Assembly (NCBI GenBank): GCA_947579665.1
Contig: CANPUZ010000061.1
Coordinates: forward strand, 1,054,001 to 1,118,000
DNA: 64,000 nucleotides
Direction: 5' to 3'
Source of the DNA: Sympetrum striolatum
Taxonomy: Eukaryota; Arthropoda; Insecta; Odonata; Libellulidae
The position numbers and the translations under genes were made by a program. The notes below the pieces were generated by a model, which was not told where the DNA came from, ran no database searches, and saw nothing but the letters and a program-made list of their open reading frames with translations. Shown piece after piece: positions 41,996 through 53,510 of this stretch (within the stretch, counting starts at the first letter, position 1; each line of letters begins with the position of its first letter).

Positions 41996-42743
41996 TATAT
42001 ACACACACACACACAAAATATACAGTAGAATACAGAAGAAGAACATTATAATGAGTACAGCATGTAGTGAGAGTTGAGTTTTTGAGATCTAGTGAAATTT
42101 TGGCCATTGTCTGTCTCTCAGCAAAAAGAATAGGGAGTTATGTTTATTAAGACAAGTGGTTATTTCTGAAGTATCAGTATAATGAGTGCCACGTTTCTGT
42201 ATTTGCCTAGCAAGAGATACATCTCAGAATCGTCAATTGGAAGTTAGAGACCTAGTCCGACAAGCAAACAGTAATCTGAGTCATGTTATCACTTCAAAGA
42301 GTAAAAAAAAATTAAATGCTATTATGATAGTCACATAATTCATGCATTTGTTTGCCACAACTTGTGCAACATTTCCTTGGCAAGGATGCCTCTGGGAGAT
42401 TTGATTAGAGACTTCTCACAAGTTCCATTCTCCACTTTGTCCCTCAGTGCATCCTATGCATTCTTCTCGTTTCTTTCTGCCAACGCTCCCTCTAGCCTGC
42501 AAGGGAATTTTTAATTGAGTTCTCATCTAACTAGCATCCACCGGTGGGATTTGTTTTCATACAAAACCTGGCAACAAATTGTCTGATCCAGGATGGGTGG
42601 GAATATAGGAGATGAATGCAGTGCTAATATTGTGACGGTTTTTTCTTTATTTGACATAAAAAAACCAAAGTTCTACACACCAAAAATCTACTACACAGGC
42701 AGTGACGGTGCTTCACGTTGCTTGCTGACCATGGGGTCTTCCC
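41996..42743. other. Spacer with short CA repeat
   Basis: A (AC)n run lies at about 42001-42014. The rest is unassigned. Confidence 0.35.
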
Positions 42744-42889
42744 GAGGAAGAGGATGAGCCAGCGGGGAACCTGAGGCCACAGAAGACATCGCTGAAAAAG
42801 GGGAAGACCGCATGGTCACCAAACGTCTTCCCCTTTTTCAGCGATGTTTTCTGAGGCCTCAGGTTCCCCGCTGGCTCGTCCTCTTCCTC
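42744..42889. repeat. 146-bp near-perfect hairpin (65-bp arms)
   Basis: Arm 1 (42744-42808) and arm 2 (42825-42889) are reverse complements at 62 of 65 positions, with a 16-nt loop. The arms are GC-rich (for example CCAGCGGGGAACCTGAGG), unlike the AT-rich surroundings, and flanking bases outside the arms do not pair. No target duplication or transposon terminus is seen. If transcribed it would give a long double-stranded hairpin RNA suited to Dicer. It could alternatively be a recent inverted duplication. Confidence 0.85.
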
Positions 42890-45079
42890 TGCGCTCCGCT
42901 AGTCCTTTTTCTCCTTGTGCTTTCCTCTGATCACCAAGTGGTCATCCAACTTCTTCACGGTTATCTCCTTTGGGGTGAGGTGCTGCGCATCCATAATGAC
43001 ATGGAATCCCCCACGACGTGGAATCCCCCCCAACAACGTGGAAAATTCCTTTTTTCTTTTGGTCACTTCGCTTATATTTGAGTCCTATGTGACCAGAGTG
43101 CCACCACACTCCACTTCATCAAAAAAAAACAAATGCATAACACAGTACAAAAAATCATACAATACAGGTAATAGAAAAAATAAAACAATCCAAAAATAAT
43201 AATAGCCTTCATGCTATTTCGTCACATTGTGGATTATGAAAAATATCTTTAAGAAGCCAGTTGGTATGAATTAGTTTACATAATGATATACCATTACTTT
43301 TGGATGATTATTGAGCAATATTTTTCCGCATTTTACATTAGAGAATGCAATTTGGTTATGGTTTATGAATCAATGAAATAATATTTTTGACATGAATGAA
43401 TGTAATTTTTATGCATTCAGTATTTGCGTAAGGATTAAAAACCCTACAGCTCCATTCTGCTCTACTCCCTGCACTAGGGCAGACATTTAGCATCAGAAAC
43501 TAGATATAACCAGTACACTTTATATCGAGTTTATAATGATACAATCATAATATTTGACAATCATATTTATTTACATATATATATATTATTATCATCCTAT
43601 GATCATATGTCTACAGCTTCCTCCTCCTATCTACCTTACCCCAAATTATTTTTATGTAACAGAGAAATTAAGTAAAGGAAATAAAATTAATTATTTTTTT
43701 CTTTATTTCAGCTGCACTTGTTCTCACTTCAAATCCTGAATACAAAGGTTAAATTTACAGCATGTGGATTCTTCACAGTAGATTTAAAGCTCCTAACGTC
43801 GGTATGTAGTTATGAAAGCCAAAGAGTTTCTAATACTTCAATTTTCACTCTTCAAAATATAGTGGAATCCTGATCCTACATTCTTGTTTATAATATTTTT
43901 GTGGCTCTTAAGGTTGATATTTTGAGGTCCCAACAGCAACTGAATGTTTTGTTTATTGCATCTTAGGGTTTTCGGCATCTAGAGATCATTTTCCTTGGTG
44001 CGGTAAAAATTAGAGCAATATTGCATTGTATTCTTTAAACTTTTGTCTCATTTAAATGACCCAACCTATTCAGTAACTTATGACTGTGCTATCTTTCAAG
44101 ATAATCCTAAATTTAATCTGTTATCTGTATTTATTTTTCTCCTTTGTATTATTCACTCTGCCTTAGAATTTTCCATCCCAGTTTGAAAGTTCAATCAGTA
44201 CATAGCTTTTCATGGGTAATAAGTTTTCAAATTAGTAATTGATGTCTTCATTTTAATGCCACTTCAAATTAGTAATTGATGCCTTCTTTGAATAAACAGT
44301 GTAGCCAGGGCATCAAAGTGACTAATCTTTGTGATATTAGGTCATTCATCAATAACATATGTAATTCCAAGTATGCTACATGTTTGCAAATAATAGTGCT
44401 GTTAATTTCATTATGAATCGTGTTCTCAGAGTGACTATCTGTTAAAGCAAAATTGGTTAAAAGTTTCTTTAACATTCATTACAAATATATTTTTGATCCC
44501 TTACAATTGGTGGCCAAATCTCCTAACCCTCAAATTTTTATGTTTGAATGGTTATAAAATGACAATAGGAATTAATTTGGAATAAATGTAATTCTCAGAT
44601 TTTCTTCATTTAAATGAAACATTTAGTCATATCATACTAGTCATAGAAACAAAAAAAATTAATGCATTTGTTAAAAACTAAAGCTGAGGGCATTCAAAGT
44701 TTATGATAAATTTATATAATCCAAAAACATTTTACCTAATCTTCTCATCTGCCCTTTCCATATTATCCCAGTAAGGGTGGATTAAGATTGGCTAATTTTC
44801 TGATATCTTTACTTCTACAGTTTTTTTGTAACCTCACAAATTAAATTTTTTAAATGCTGTATGTGAGGTATTGATAAATAAAAAAATAATTGAAAGCATA
44901 TATCTGTGATAATTAAATGCTAAAATTCATGGTGTTTAAATTCAGGAATACCTTGAAATGTATTGTGAGAGAAACTGATTTTCTATGTATTGACATTTCT
45001 AAATCATCATAGAAACGTGGAAATTCACTGCTTTCAAACCAATTTTCAATGTTTCTATGGTGATGTTGTTTTGATTAAT
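42890..45079. other. Intron- or intergenic-like DNA
   Basis: AT-rich, with no convincing gene. Some direct repetition occurs at 44225-44285 (AAATTAGTAATTGATG twice, 48 bp apart). Confidence 0.35.
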
Positions 45080-45655
45080 AGTTTTTTGATGCACTTATAA
45101 AATGTCAGGAAGTTCTTGCTTAGCTAGAAGATGTATAATGAGAATCAGTTTTTTTTTTTTAATTTAGATAAAGCCATACTGTTCCTGGTTTCGATGCCAG
45201 AGCACAATAAAATTTCTCACGTAAGGAATATAAGGGAAAAGTAGGACGTCGTTTGAGGCAGTTGCAGCCAATATTTCTGCTTGAATTTTCACCCATAGTA
45301 GAGATGGTGATCTTCTATTGTGCTGCATAGGAAGTATCACCAGGAAGACCCAGGTTCGATGCCGGGTGATAAATATATCTCCCAAATAAAACACTTGGGT
45401 TAGTTTTTCATTATTTATGATGCACTTATATAAATGCTTTTTTATACTTATAAAATGTCAGGAAGTTCTTTCTTTGCTAGAGGAAGACTTCACCAGGAAC
45501 ACCCGAGTTTGACGCTGGACAGTTAAAATGGGTTGAATTTTAAGAATATTATCAATCCATTTCAATTTTTATCTTTTGAGCACCCTCTCGATATGATGCC
45601 GACTTGAAATATCTGTTATCAATATACTGCAAGCAACATTTTGCTCGTATATATA
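45080..45655 (+). repeat. Headless box-B element (G-H-C)
   Basis: Starts inside a G module (GATGCACTTATAAAATG...), with G at about 45188 (degraded), H at 45354 (GGTTCGATGCC) and C at 45506 (degraded, AGTTTGACGCT). An internal duplication of the GATGCACTTATA segment lies at 45415-45470. The tail CATTTTGCTCGTATA is at about 45645. Confidence 0.75.
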
Positions 45656-45915
45656 TTTATACAAGTAAAATGTATTTTGCATACTGCAAGCATATTGATA
45701 ACTCATATCATAACATATTGATAACATCATATCGAGAGGGTCCTAAAAAGAAAAAAATGGATTGAAATTATTCTTAAAATTCAATGCAATTTAACCGTCC
45801 AACATTGAACCCGGGTCTTTTGGATGATACCTAGTATGCAACACAATAGAAGATCACCGTCTCTAACTATGTGTGAAAATTCAAGCAGAGATATTAGCTG
45901 AAATTGCCTCCTTTG
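45656..45915 (-). repeat. Inverted box-B tail (C module only)
   Basis: Tail-to-tail with the preceding element (TATATATTTATACAAG junction). It carries the tail and a degraded C core at about 45804 (TTGAACCC on the plus strand), then breaks off at about 45915 inside the next module. Confidence 0.75.
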
Positions 45916-47639
45916 CCAAGGTGAAGACCTACATTTTATGATCACTGAAGTCAGTGAAGTTGTTCCATTAGGTATTTCATTAAATTAAATTATCTGTTGC
46001 TGAGAATTCTCATGATACCATGAGAATCAGTTTGGTCAATATTTGAGACTCTTGCTAGCTACAAGGAAGCTCAAGGAAGTTCAAGTGGTTCAGGGGAATT
46101 CATTTAGTGTAGGTGTTTTCTCTGGTGTGAAATTATCCATCAAATGAAGGAATTAACTTAGAGATAACAGATATAAAAATATATGTTGAATCTAAATTAT
46201 GTATTGCAGAACTTATATTAAGTATGAATAACTTATCACATTTGTTCAGATGTCATAGGAAAGGTAAAAAATAAGGCACCTCCCACCCATACTTTTTTAT
46301 TTTGCATAAAGTCAAGATTGTTACATTTTAAGTACAGGAAACCTCCGACTAATGCAAATAGTATGATTAGGACAACAGTTCCTGAGTGATTAGGAGGTCC
46401 CTCAATTGCATGTCCGTTCTTTCCCCAATCCACTCTGCATTTGCTTTAGCAGCAAACCATACTTTCTCATTGTGTCACTGTGTTTAGGCTCTCCTTTTGC
46501 TGGAAAATGCATGAAAACCGGAGCAGTGTTGATTCGAAGGGTTTGGAAAATATCAGATCCTTTGTCAAAATCCACAAGGGCAAAGAATAATTTATTAGAA
46601 TGAAGTTGAGAATAGCAACAATTAAAAATTCATGACATGCAGTCACACTATTTATTTTATTAACATCCATTGAAGAGTATTTAACAAACATTTAATAGGG
46701 GCAAATCAACCATATCATGAAATATTCTCATGGCCCTATTTTGCAATTCCTATAGATTTTGTAAGCTTTCATCATAGGCACCACATTAAATGGATGAACA
46801 ATATTCAAAGTTAGGCAAAATAAATATAGTTTATCAAAATATTATTCCATGAACTTCAATGTTTAGCATGTTAATGCGCTGCGTTAATTTTGGCCAGGTG
46901 TGTACTTTGCTATGTCCGTGTACCTGCTATGAATGAATATCTTTACTTTACTAGTCATCCGTATTTTCAGTTAAATCAAAAATTCCCATACATACAGTAA
47001 CAAAAAATTTAGTCTAGAGTGAAATTACTCAGTTTTTATCAATCATCCCTTTGCAGTTTTGACATAACCTAACATAAAAATTAGCATTTACAGTAATATT
47101 ACTGAAGAAAACCATCACCTTCATGTATATACCTAGGATAAGTTAGTTAATAAACGTCTACTTCCAAATTATGTATGGGGCCACAATCGTCCTTAAAATC
47201 AGGGGGTGCTTCAAGTTTTAGTATATATTTCCATCTGTAATCCTTCACCTCTTGCAAGACCACTCACAGATGGTGTGATTTCTTTATCAGTATCACTCTC
47301 ACTTGAAAAGGCTGCACTAGTGATGGGCAATATGTGAACAGGTCAGTTCAAATGAGGGGCTCAGCAAACAGAGCTGTGAGGGTCTTGGATTTGGTGTGTC
47401 CTTCTCCTCTCTAGGCACGCAACACTCATTTTCTGCTCTCTCTACGCACACGACTATTTCTATGTGACAATTCTTCTGCTCTCCCTCCTTCTCCTTTATG
47501 TACGTTTATTCATACTTTTTAAATTGTTCTTAACAAGAAAAAATATGTAAGAGAGATACCTATTAAAAGTGGTGGGATTATTCTAAAAATTTGCAAAAGC
47601 TGGAAGAGTACACATAATACAGCTTATTTGTATTGCCCT
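45916..47639. other. Unassigned DNA
   Basis: No gene or repeat recognised; short open frames only. Confidence 0.3.
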
Positions 47640-47720
47640 TTTAGCACCAAGATATAGGGTTCGAGTCCATCCTGAATGGGTTTTTCTCCACTTATGACAA
47701 CGTTGCTATCTTGGTGTGCA
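47640..47720. repeat. Small inverted repeat enclosing a box B
   Basis: AGCACCAAGATA (about 47644) and TATCTTGGTGTGC (about 47710) are near inverted copies about 12 nt long. They enclose GGGTTCGAGTCC, a perfect box B. Similar in design to the foldback at 7093-7184 but with a much longer loop. Confidence 0.4.
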
Positions 47721-48454
47721 AAAGTAAAATGAAAGAGTTGACCTAATAATTCTACATTAATTTTTTATAAAGACTCCTTTGTCCACTCACCTAAAGAAAA
47801 GGAGGAAGGTATTCTATCAGTAGAAAAGACACCAGTGCCTGTATATAAATTCACACTGCCACAGATGTCGAGAGATTCAAAAGCCTACAGGCACTATTAG
47901 GATTAAGAATTGGAATCATTTCAGAAGCAAGCAGCACCCATACATGAATTGTAAGGGGTATGGACACACAAAAAATTTCTGCAACCTAAAATTTTTAACA
48001 TAAAGGAATATAAGAGAACCATCTCCAATTACCCTACAAAGTAAGGATGGAGGTTTTAATTAAAAGAAATCCGGCGTTCCGAAAAGGAATATCGTCGAGA
48101 GAGAGAAAGAGTTTACTGAGTCTTTGCTAAGTTCCATTGGAACTGAGTTAGAACTGAACTTTCATTCGAACGGAGGCAAAAAGAAAACAGCAATGGCGAT
48201 GAAGAAGAAGTGGCAAAGAAGAACATTTTGGATTTGAACCGAGGTACTTCACGGCAGGGACCTCAAATTGCCTATCTAATAGTAAGCCCTATCCCTCTCT
48301 ATGAATATTCCCTCCTTCGGAAACGAGGTGGTCATTTGTCAACTCCCTATTCTAATACGTGCATTCTCATATTAGGATTCCAATACTTAGTTTTATTTTT
48401 TTTAAATTCCAAGTGCAATAAAGACACTAAAATGTACAACTCCCATCGATAAAG
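47721..48454. other. Spacer; possible tRNA-derived SINE scrap on minus strand
   Basis: Minus-strand GGTTCAAATCC at about 48228-48238 is a perfect box B in the context TACCTCGGTTCAAATCC. An A-box at the right distance is not convincing, so this may be only a SINE remnant. Confidence 0.25.
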
Positions 48455-49227
48455 GGACCAGATTTCTGATCTGCTCAACCGGGACAAACCGTCACTTCTC
48501 CTGAAGCATAGGCAATTTTACATGCGTGTATGTGTGTATGTATATATATATGTATCGATGTATACAAGGCGAAATTGGGACAAAAAATGTAGATGTTAAG
48601 CAAAAAAGGCTTTTTAAGCCGATTTCAAAAACATAACCACAAAAAATGTTTAAGCGTGAATTAAGAACAATAAAAAAGTACAAGAAAATGACCGACAATT
48701 TTGTTGCAAAACTCAACAAGGAGTGACCAGGAGGACATTTAGGAATGAACCGATCATTAAATTACCTTGATCCAGAACTACACTTATATTATAGATGGAA
48801 ATTGGAATTGAATAAATTTTTCTGCTCAGCGAAAACGAACTAAAGTGTAGGTTGGCTTACAAATTGTTCGGTTCATGATTAAAAGATAACTTTTGCTGAA
48901 AATTATTAAATGTATTACTTTGATTTTAGTTTAAAATGTTTAAAATGGTATATATTGACTTTAACTAAATAATTTTATCCTTTTTTGTTTTTGCAGTTAC
49001 TGTATTAAACATAATTGCGGATTTTTCATGTAAGATGCTGTTTCAACCACTATTTTTACAAGCGTTTAAAAAAAGACCAAAATTTAAAAGACAAACTGAT
49101 TATTTTGATAGCATAAATCCAAAGACCGGTACAAAGCAGTATTTTTGTTTAGTCTCTCGGGACACCGGGACAAACGCCCCAAAACAGGTACTGTCCCGGC
49201 CAAACCGGCACCTATGGTCACCTTACC
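48455..49227. mobile_element. Possible hAT-like DNA element
   Basis: The left end GGGACCAGATTTCTGATC and ACCGGGACAAAC, and the right end (reverse complement) GGTGACCATAGGTGCCGG and CCGGGACAG, are related but imperfect. They resemble the widespread 'GGTGACCA...CCGGGACA' transposon termini. No clear target duplication was seen. The interior open frame (49035-49397) is unrecognised. Confidence 0.35.
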
Positions 49228-49631
49228 CACCGAGCAACGGACGATATTCTTACGTTAGTCGACATCAGTGTCCGCAACATCTCCCACTCGTGTTTGTGAT
49301 GAGCGATCTTGATCGAGATGCAATTTCGAAATTCGCATTGACTGAATTTCCTTTTCAGCGATTAAAACTCCATTGGATGCTAAATATATCTGACTGAATC
49401 GTGTAATTAGTGTTCGTGCCATCAAGAAGTACGCGTGAACGAGGTCTTACTGCATATCCGCCCGATATCTAAGCCTTAAAGTACGAATTGAGCCGCACTA
49501 AAAGTGTACGACCAGCGGGCACCACACATTATTACGTCATAAAAGGCTTCGAAGTGAGAGAGGAGAAATATGTATTGCGCTCGGGTGCCGACACCGGGGC
49601 GCGGCTCTGGGATTGACGAATCCAGGTAAAT
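49228..49631. other. Unassigned DNA
   Basis: Moderately GC-rich; no feature recognised. Confidence 0.3.
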
Positions 49632-49713
49632 ATGCCACTGGTAAAAATTCCACTGGTAAAAATGCCACTGGTAAAAATGCCACTGGTAAAAATGCCACTG
49701 GTAAAAATGCCAC
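49632..49713. repeat. 15-bp minisatellite
   Basis: Five copies of ATGCCACTGGTAAAA plus a partial sixth (ATGCCAC); the second copy has ATTCC. Because 15 is a multiple of three, the minus strand gives a GIFTS peptide repeat, which is a by-product. Inverted relatives (GTGGCATTTTTACC) occur near 50064 and 50100. Confidence 0.9.
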
Positions 49714-49880
49714 CCAACTCAACCCATCGGCTTTTATCGGGCAAAATTATCTTTAAGTGCAGAGAATGTGACAACAATTACATACGATTTAATTAAAGGA
49801 ACCCCGCCCACCCCACTCAACCCATCCGCTTTTAGCCAAAGTTATCTTTAAGTGTCAATTGGAAAACAATGCCGCTATGC
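49714..49880. repeat. Diverged tandem duplication, about 100-bp period
   Basis: CACCCAACTCAACCCATCGG...AAATTATCTTTAAGTG at about 49711 is repeated as CACCCCACTCAACCCATCCG...AAAGTTATCTTTAAGTG at about 49810. Only two copies are visible. Confidence 0.6.
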
Positions 49881-51999
49881 GATCTAATAATTATGGCATG
49901 TTCCATTGTCAATATAGCCTTAAACGTCGTCAAATGGTGTATTATAGCGTAAAGATGATTATTGCATTCTATACAGGAGTAACTACAACAATATGAGCCG
50001 TTGTCAAAATGGTCTTTATAACATTTTCAAAATGGTTATGTCCCCCCATGAAAATTCTGCTGTGGCATTTTTACCAATCAAAAAGTGTGACATTTTAACC
50101 GTGGCATTTTTACCGCGCACTGGAATTGACAACCACCGACTTATCAGCATTATTTCGTTCTGCAAACATTTCATGGATGCGAGTATGAAACCTAGCGTGA
50201 GATTCAGTTTGAAATAGATTTCATATCTTTCAAGTGCATCTTTCAATCTTCAGACACTGCCAGACCATTCAAACTTCAGTCAAATATCACTCTATAAGAA
50301 TATCTGATCACTTGCACAAAATTTGGCATCTGCACTGCTAAATTAGGCATTTTAGATTCCATTACGAAAGGCAGGTTTTAATTCCATCATGCTTCCACGG
50401 ATACTTCTTCCCCTATACTTTTCTGATAAAAAGCCGCATGAGAAATACGCATTGCTTCCGATAACGAGGCTCGTGGCCGCGCCTACGAAGGTGAAGCCAC
50501 CGCACCTGGGCGTTGTCGCCCTTGGTGACTCCAAGCGGTTGAATTGGATGAGGCGGAGAGACGTGAGTGAACACATTTTTTGGAACAAATTTCCCATTTT
50601 CTGGTATCTTCTATCAATGACCGTCGCACTTTGTATGGTGCAAGCGAAATTTATATGACTGTCCATTTTAAATGCTATGCAACGTATTAATCAAATAACA
50701 GGAGGTTCGCAATCCCTCAACGAGTGCACTCCGGGGGTCGAATCTCTTTAAAAACACCCGCACCCAAGGAAATACGGACATTCTTATTTCCTTTGGTGCT
50801 TGCTTCGCAACGAGTGTAGGGACATCACACTAATCCAATGTGACGATAAAATGACAAAAAATCGGTTTATTTCACAATTTTCACACATCAATTACTCATG
50901 TTACTTAGTTCTGTCGCCTCCTCACTAAGTCGAATTCATTGCGCATGTCGCAACTCCAATTTCACCTTTCGCCTCGCTGCCAAAAATCCTCATTTCACAA
51001 CGATTCCTTTCTCCGTTCATTCGGAGAAATGTGATTCTGATGTTCATTTCTTCGATCGTTTATGCGAAGATAAGGTCGAATTTAGAGGCGAGAATTTGCG
51101 TGATTTCACCTTCTATTAAGCCTGGCATTAAGTTCGGGTATAAAGTCTTCGGATGCACGTCATAACGTTAGGCTTAACTTATCAACAGGAAGTTTAATTG
51201 AATTTAATAATTTGCTACAGTCAAAACTTAATTTTTGCGCCGAAGAACAATTTTTGGAGTGCAATGGAATTATCTCTGCATTGCTAAGAAAAGGGACTTT
51301 AAAATGCCATGTTAATACTATTCGAATGACCCCTTAGAGTGAACATTCCTCACGAAGAATAATGAGCTAGGGAGTGGAATAGAGGAGAACGTATTCCACT
51401 ATTCATTTCTTCAAATTTTCTTATTCGCCCGTTAATGTCTCTAAATAACATTCCGTCAAAATGGCATTTACGAAGAATGAATTGCACGCCTGTAGAAGAG
51501 CAGTTTAAAAATACCCAACCGTAAACTGGTCTAAATGACCACATGCAAACAGTACGTGTTTTCAAACAGTTTATGAATAATTAAACACTTGATATAAAAT
51601 TTAATTAGGATCCCTCGTTCAGTTCCTCTCAAAAACACACAGCAAATCTTCCTTGGAATTGTCGATAAAATGTCTACGAATTTTTTGATTGGTTTTCGAC
51701 TTTCTTAATGTTCTCGAAGGACTGCAGTTATTACGACGAAGGAAGGAATATAATTCATGCAGAACTTAAGTCGAATGATAATTTATCGTAATACATATAC
51801 AATGTAAGGAATTACAATTGCAATTCAGCAATCGCTTTCCCCAGTGCGAATTTCGAAAATCTCCACCGAAAAGTACTAAAAGCCTATATTCATATGTAGG
51901 TACCTAAAATTGGCTACGACAATTTAATTATTTTGAACATTTCCTCGCTCGACTTTCGATATATTTATCTGAAAATGAGAAAATGCGTATAAGAGAACA
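49881..51999. other. Unassigned DNA, one exon-like stretch
   Basis: The interval 50389-50570 is less AT-rich, open on the plus strand (MLPRILLPLYFSDKKPHEK, then LVAAPTKVKPPHLGVVALGD) and followed by a donor-like GAGAC|GTGAGT at about 50564. It could be a coding exon, but it is open on the minus strand too, so the call is weak. Confidence 0.25.
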
Positions 52000-52009
52000 A
52001 AAAAGTGAA

Positions 52010-52809
52010 GTAGGAGCGATCCATTCCTACGAATCCGTCCGAGCGGCAGGTCGCCCCTCTTCCCCTCCCCGACTTCCCAGCGTTCTCCCTCACCAGTGTT
52101 CCTACATAAACCACGAGCAATCAGCGCTCATCCCATTCTTCGACTCAACGTGAGGATCGACGAGACGTCAAGCGGAGACCCTTCGACAGCGAACACCTGA
52201 TCTACTCGAGACTCCTCGGCGACGACCTTCCATTGTCTCATTACTTCAGAAGAGGTTTCTTCCGCACCTCCTGACGTTGACGCGGAAGATTTACTTTCGA
52301 AACTAGACTGTTTTTCGGGAGAATGAGTTCGAGACAGTTCCACTGAGAGAAATACCCAACGCTTCGCGGAAGAACTCCAGAAAACCAAAGGACCAGTCAC
52401 CGGAGGAATCATCTCATTCCTGTCAAAATCCACGCCGTTTTCCTGCAGTTAGAAATATCTGGAACATTCGATCCATGACGGAGAGTTGAATTTTGGAGAT
52501 GACCGATCGAACTCTTTTCTGAAAGTCCATGCTTTGACAGCACTGAAGATCGCCAGCCGAATTCCCTGTGTTCTAAAAACATTCTCGACAAAATCGACGA
52601 CGAAAAAAGAATTCCCCTACGGATAGAGCTTCTGCTGAGCATCGGAATCTCCAGCCTCCAGTTAAGAAGAAAGTGAATGGTTTTAGTGTTGTGAGCTATG
52701 GTCATTTTAGTGCATAATAGTGAAAATAGTGAAGTGATTTCAAGAGGAGGTTCAGTACGCCGATGGAACGCTGAGCACGGCCACCGCTGGAGGATTCCCA
52801 CATCTCAAG
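52010..52809 (+). other. Candidate first exon (5' UTR) of a host gene
   Basis: About 800 bp that are clearly richer in GC and CpG than their surroundings, without transposon features. It ends at a strong splice donor CTCAAG|GTAAGG (GT at 52810-52811). A likely start region is near 52100-52140 after a pyrimidine-rich promoter-like stretch (CCCCTCTTCCCCTCCCCGAC, about 52054-52073). The only ATG whose frame stays open to the donor is at 52698 (MVILVHNSENSEVISRGG), 37 codons; others stop quickly. The exon may thus be all 5' UTR. The AT-rich DNA to the right would then be a long first intron. Open frames on the minus strand here are taken as chance. Confidence 0.5.
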
Positions 52810-52815
52810 GTAAGG
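52810..52815 (+). promoter_or_regulatory. Splice donor (5' splice site)
   Basis: AAG|GTAAGG, close to the metazoan consensus (C/A)AG|GTAAGT, at the sharp transition from GC-rich to AT-rich sequence. Confidence 0.5.
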
Positions 52816-53067
52816 ATCGCCGTCTTACAGGTCAAAGGGTGGTAGGTTTTTTAGAAAAGGGCCCGACAAAGGGCGTTAGTGAAACAGGCCTGCATTAGAG
52901 TTTGGGGGGAGTGGGAAACTTAGTGAAGTAGGGCCCACTTGATGGGCGATAGAGAAATTTGTGTTGTATTGTTTGGGGGGAGTGGGAAATTGAAGTGTCC
53001 GGTATTACACACACAAATACAGACAGGCTCGACAGCCATTAACGAATAAATTTAGTCTTCTTAAAAG

Positions 53068-53091
53068 TCTCTCTCTCTCTCTCTCTCTCTA
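53068..53091. repeat. (CT)n microsatellite
   Basis: About 12 uninterrupted CT repeats in intron-like sequence. Confidence 0.95.
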
Positions 53092-53432
53092 TCTTTTCCG
53101 TGTCAATGGTTTTCATGCCATTGTCACACCATGGTTTTATAGGGCTGGTTAATTGCAACTGTCGCGAGCGTCCCAATCCCCTGAAAGGTTTATGGTAACA
53201 GTTGCAGTTTTCTGGCGAAATCCCTCCATTTTAAAAAAAAGGGAAAACGAGCTGTGCACGATACGTCATTACGTGGCTTGGAAACTCGTGCAAAATCTCT
53301 TTATTTGTAATCTCTTATTTAATAACTGTAAGAAATTGAGTTTTTTTAATTAATTTTTAGAAACTGAATGATTGACACATTAACCTACGAAACTGTACCA
53401 ATGAGTTTTAATATTTTTTGTTTGATTTCCAG

Positions 53433-53510
53433 AAACAAGGAGAATTTGTCAACAAGCGACAGGAAATTCAACGCCCTGAAGAACTTTTTTCCGGATAAAC
53501 GTCTGGGTAC
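53433..53510 (+). CDS. Candidate small internal exon
   Basis: A TTTGATTTCCAG acceptor precedes a block of higher complexity ending at donor-like sites TCTGG|GTACGT (53507) or GGTAC|GTAAAT (53511). One frame is open and protein-like: KENLSTSDRKFNALKNFFPD, then KRL. The 'LK.FFP' pattern is reminiscent of a ubiquitin-binding CUE domain start, but it is too short to claim. The phase does not match the 52698 ATG of the upstream exon directly, so either the gene model lacks an exon or the link is wrong. Confidence 0.35.

Noticed and set aside
49532..49777. Repeat protein with GIFTS peptides
   Set aside because: The peptide repeat is a by-product of a 15-bp minisatellite; no start context, no conserved flanking protein.
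52128..52801. Minus-strand genes in the GC-rich island
   Set aside because: Open frames here follow from base composition; the plus-strand splice donor and lack of protein motifs favour a plus-strand 5' UTR exon.
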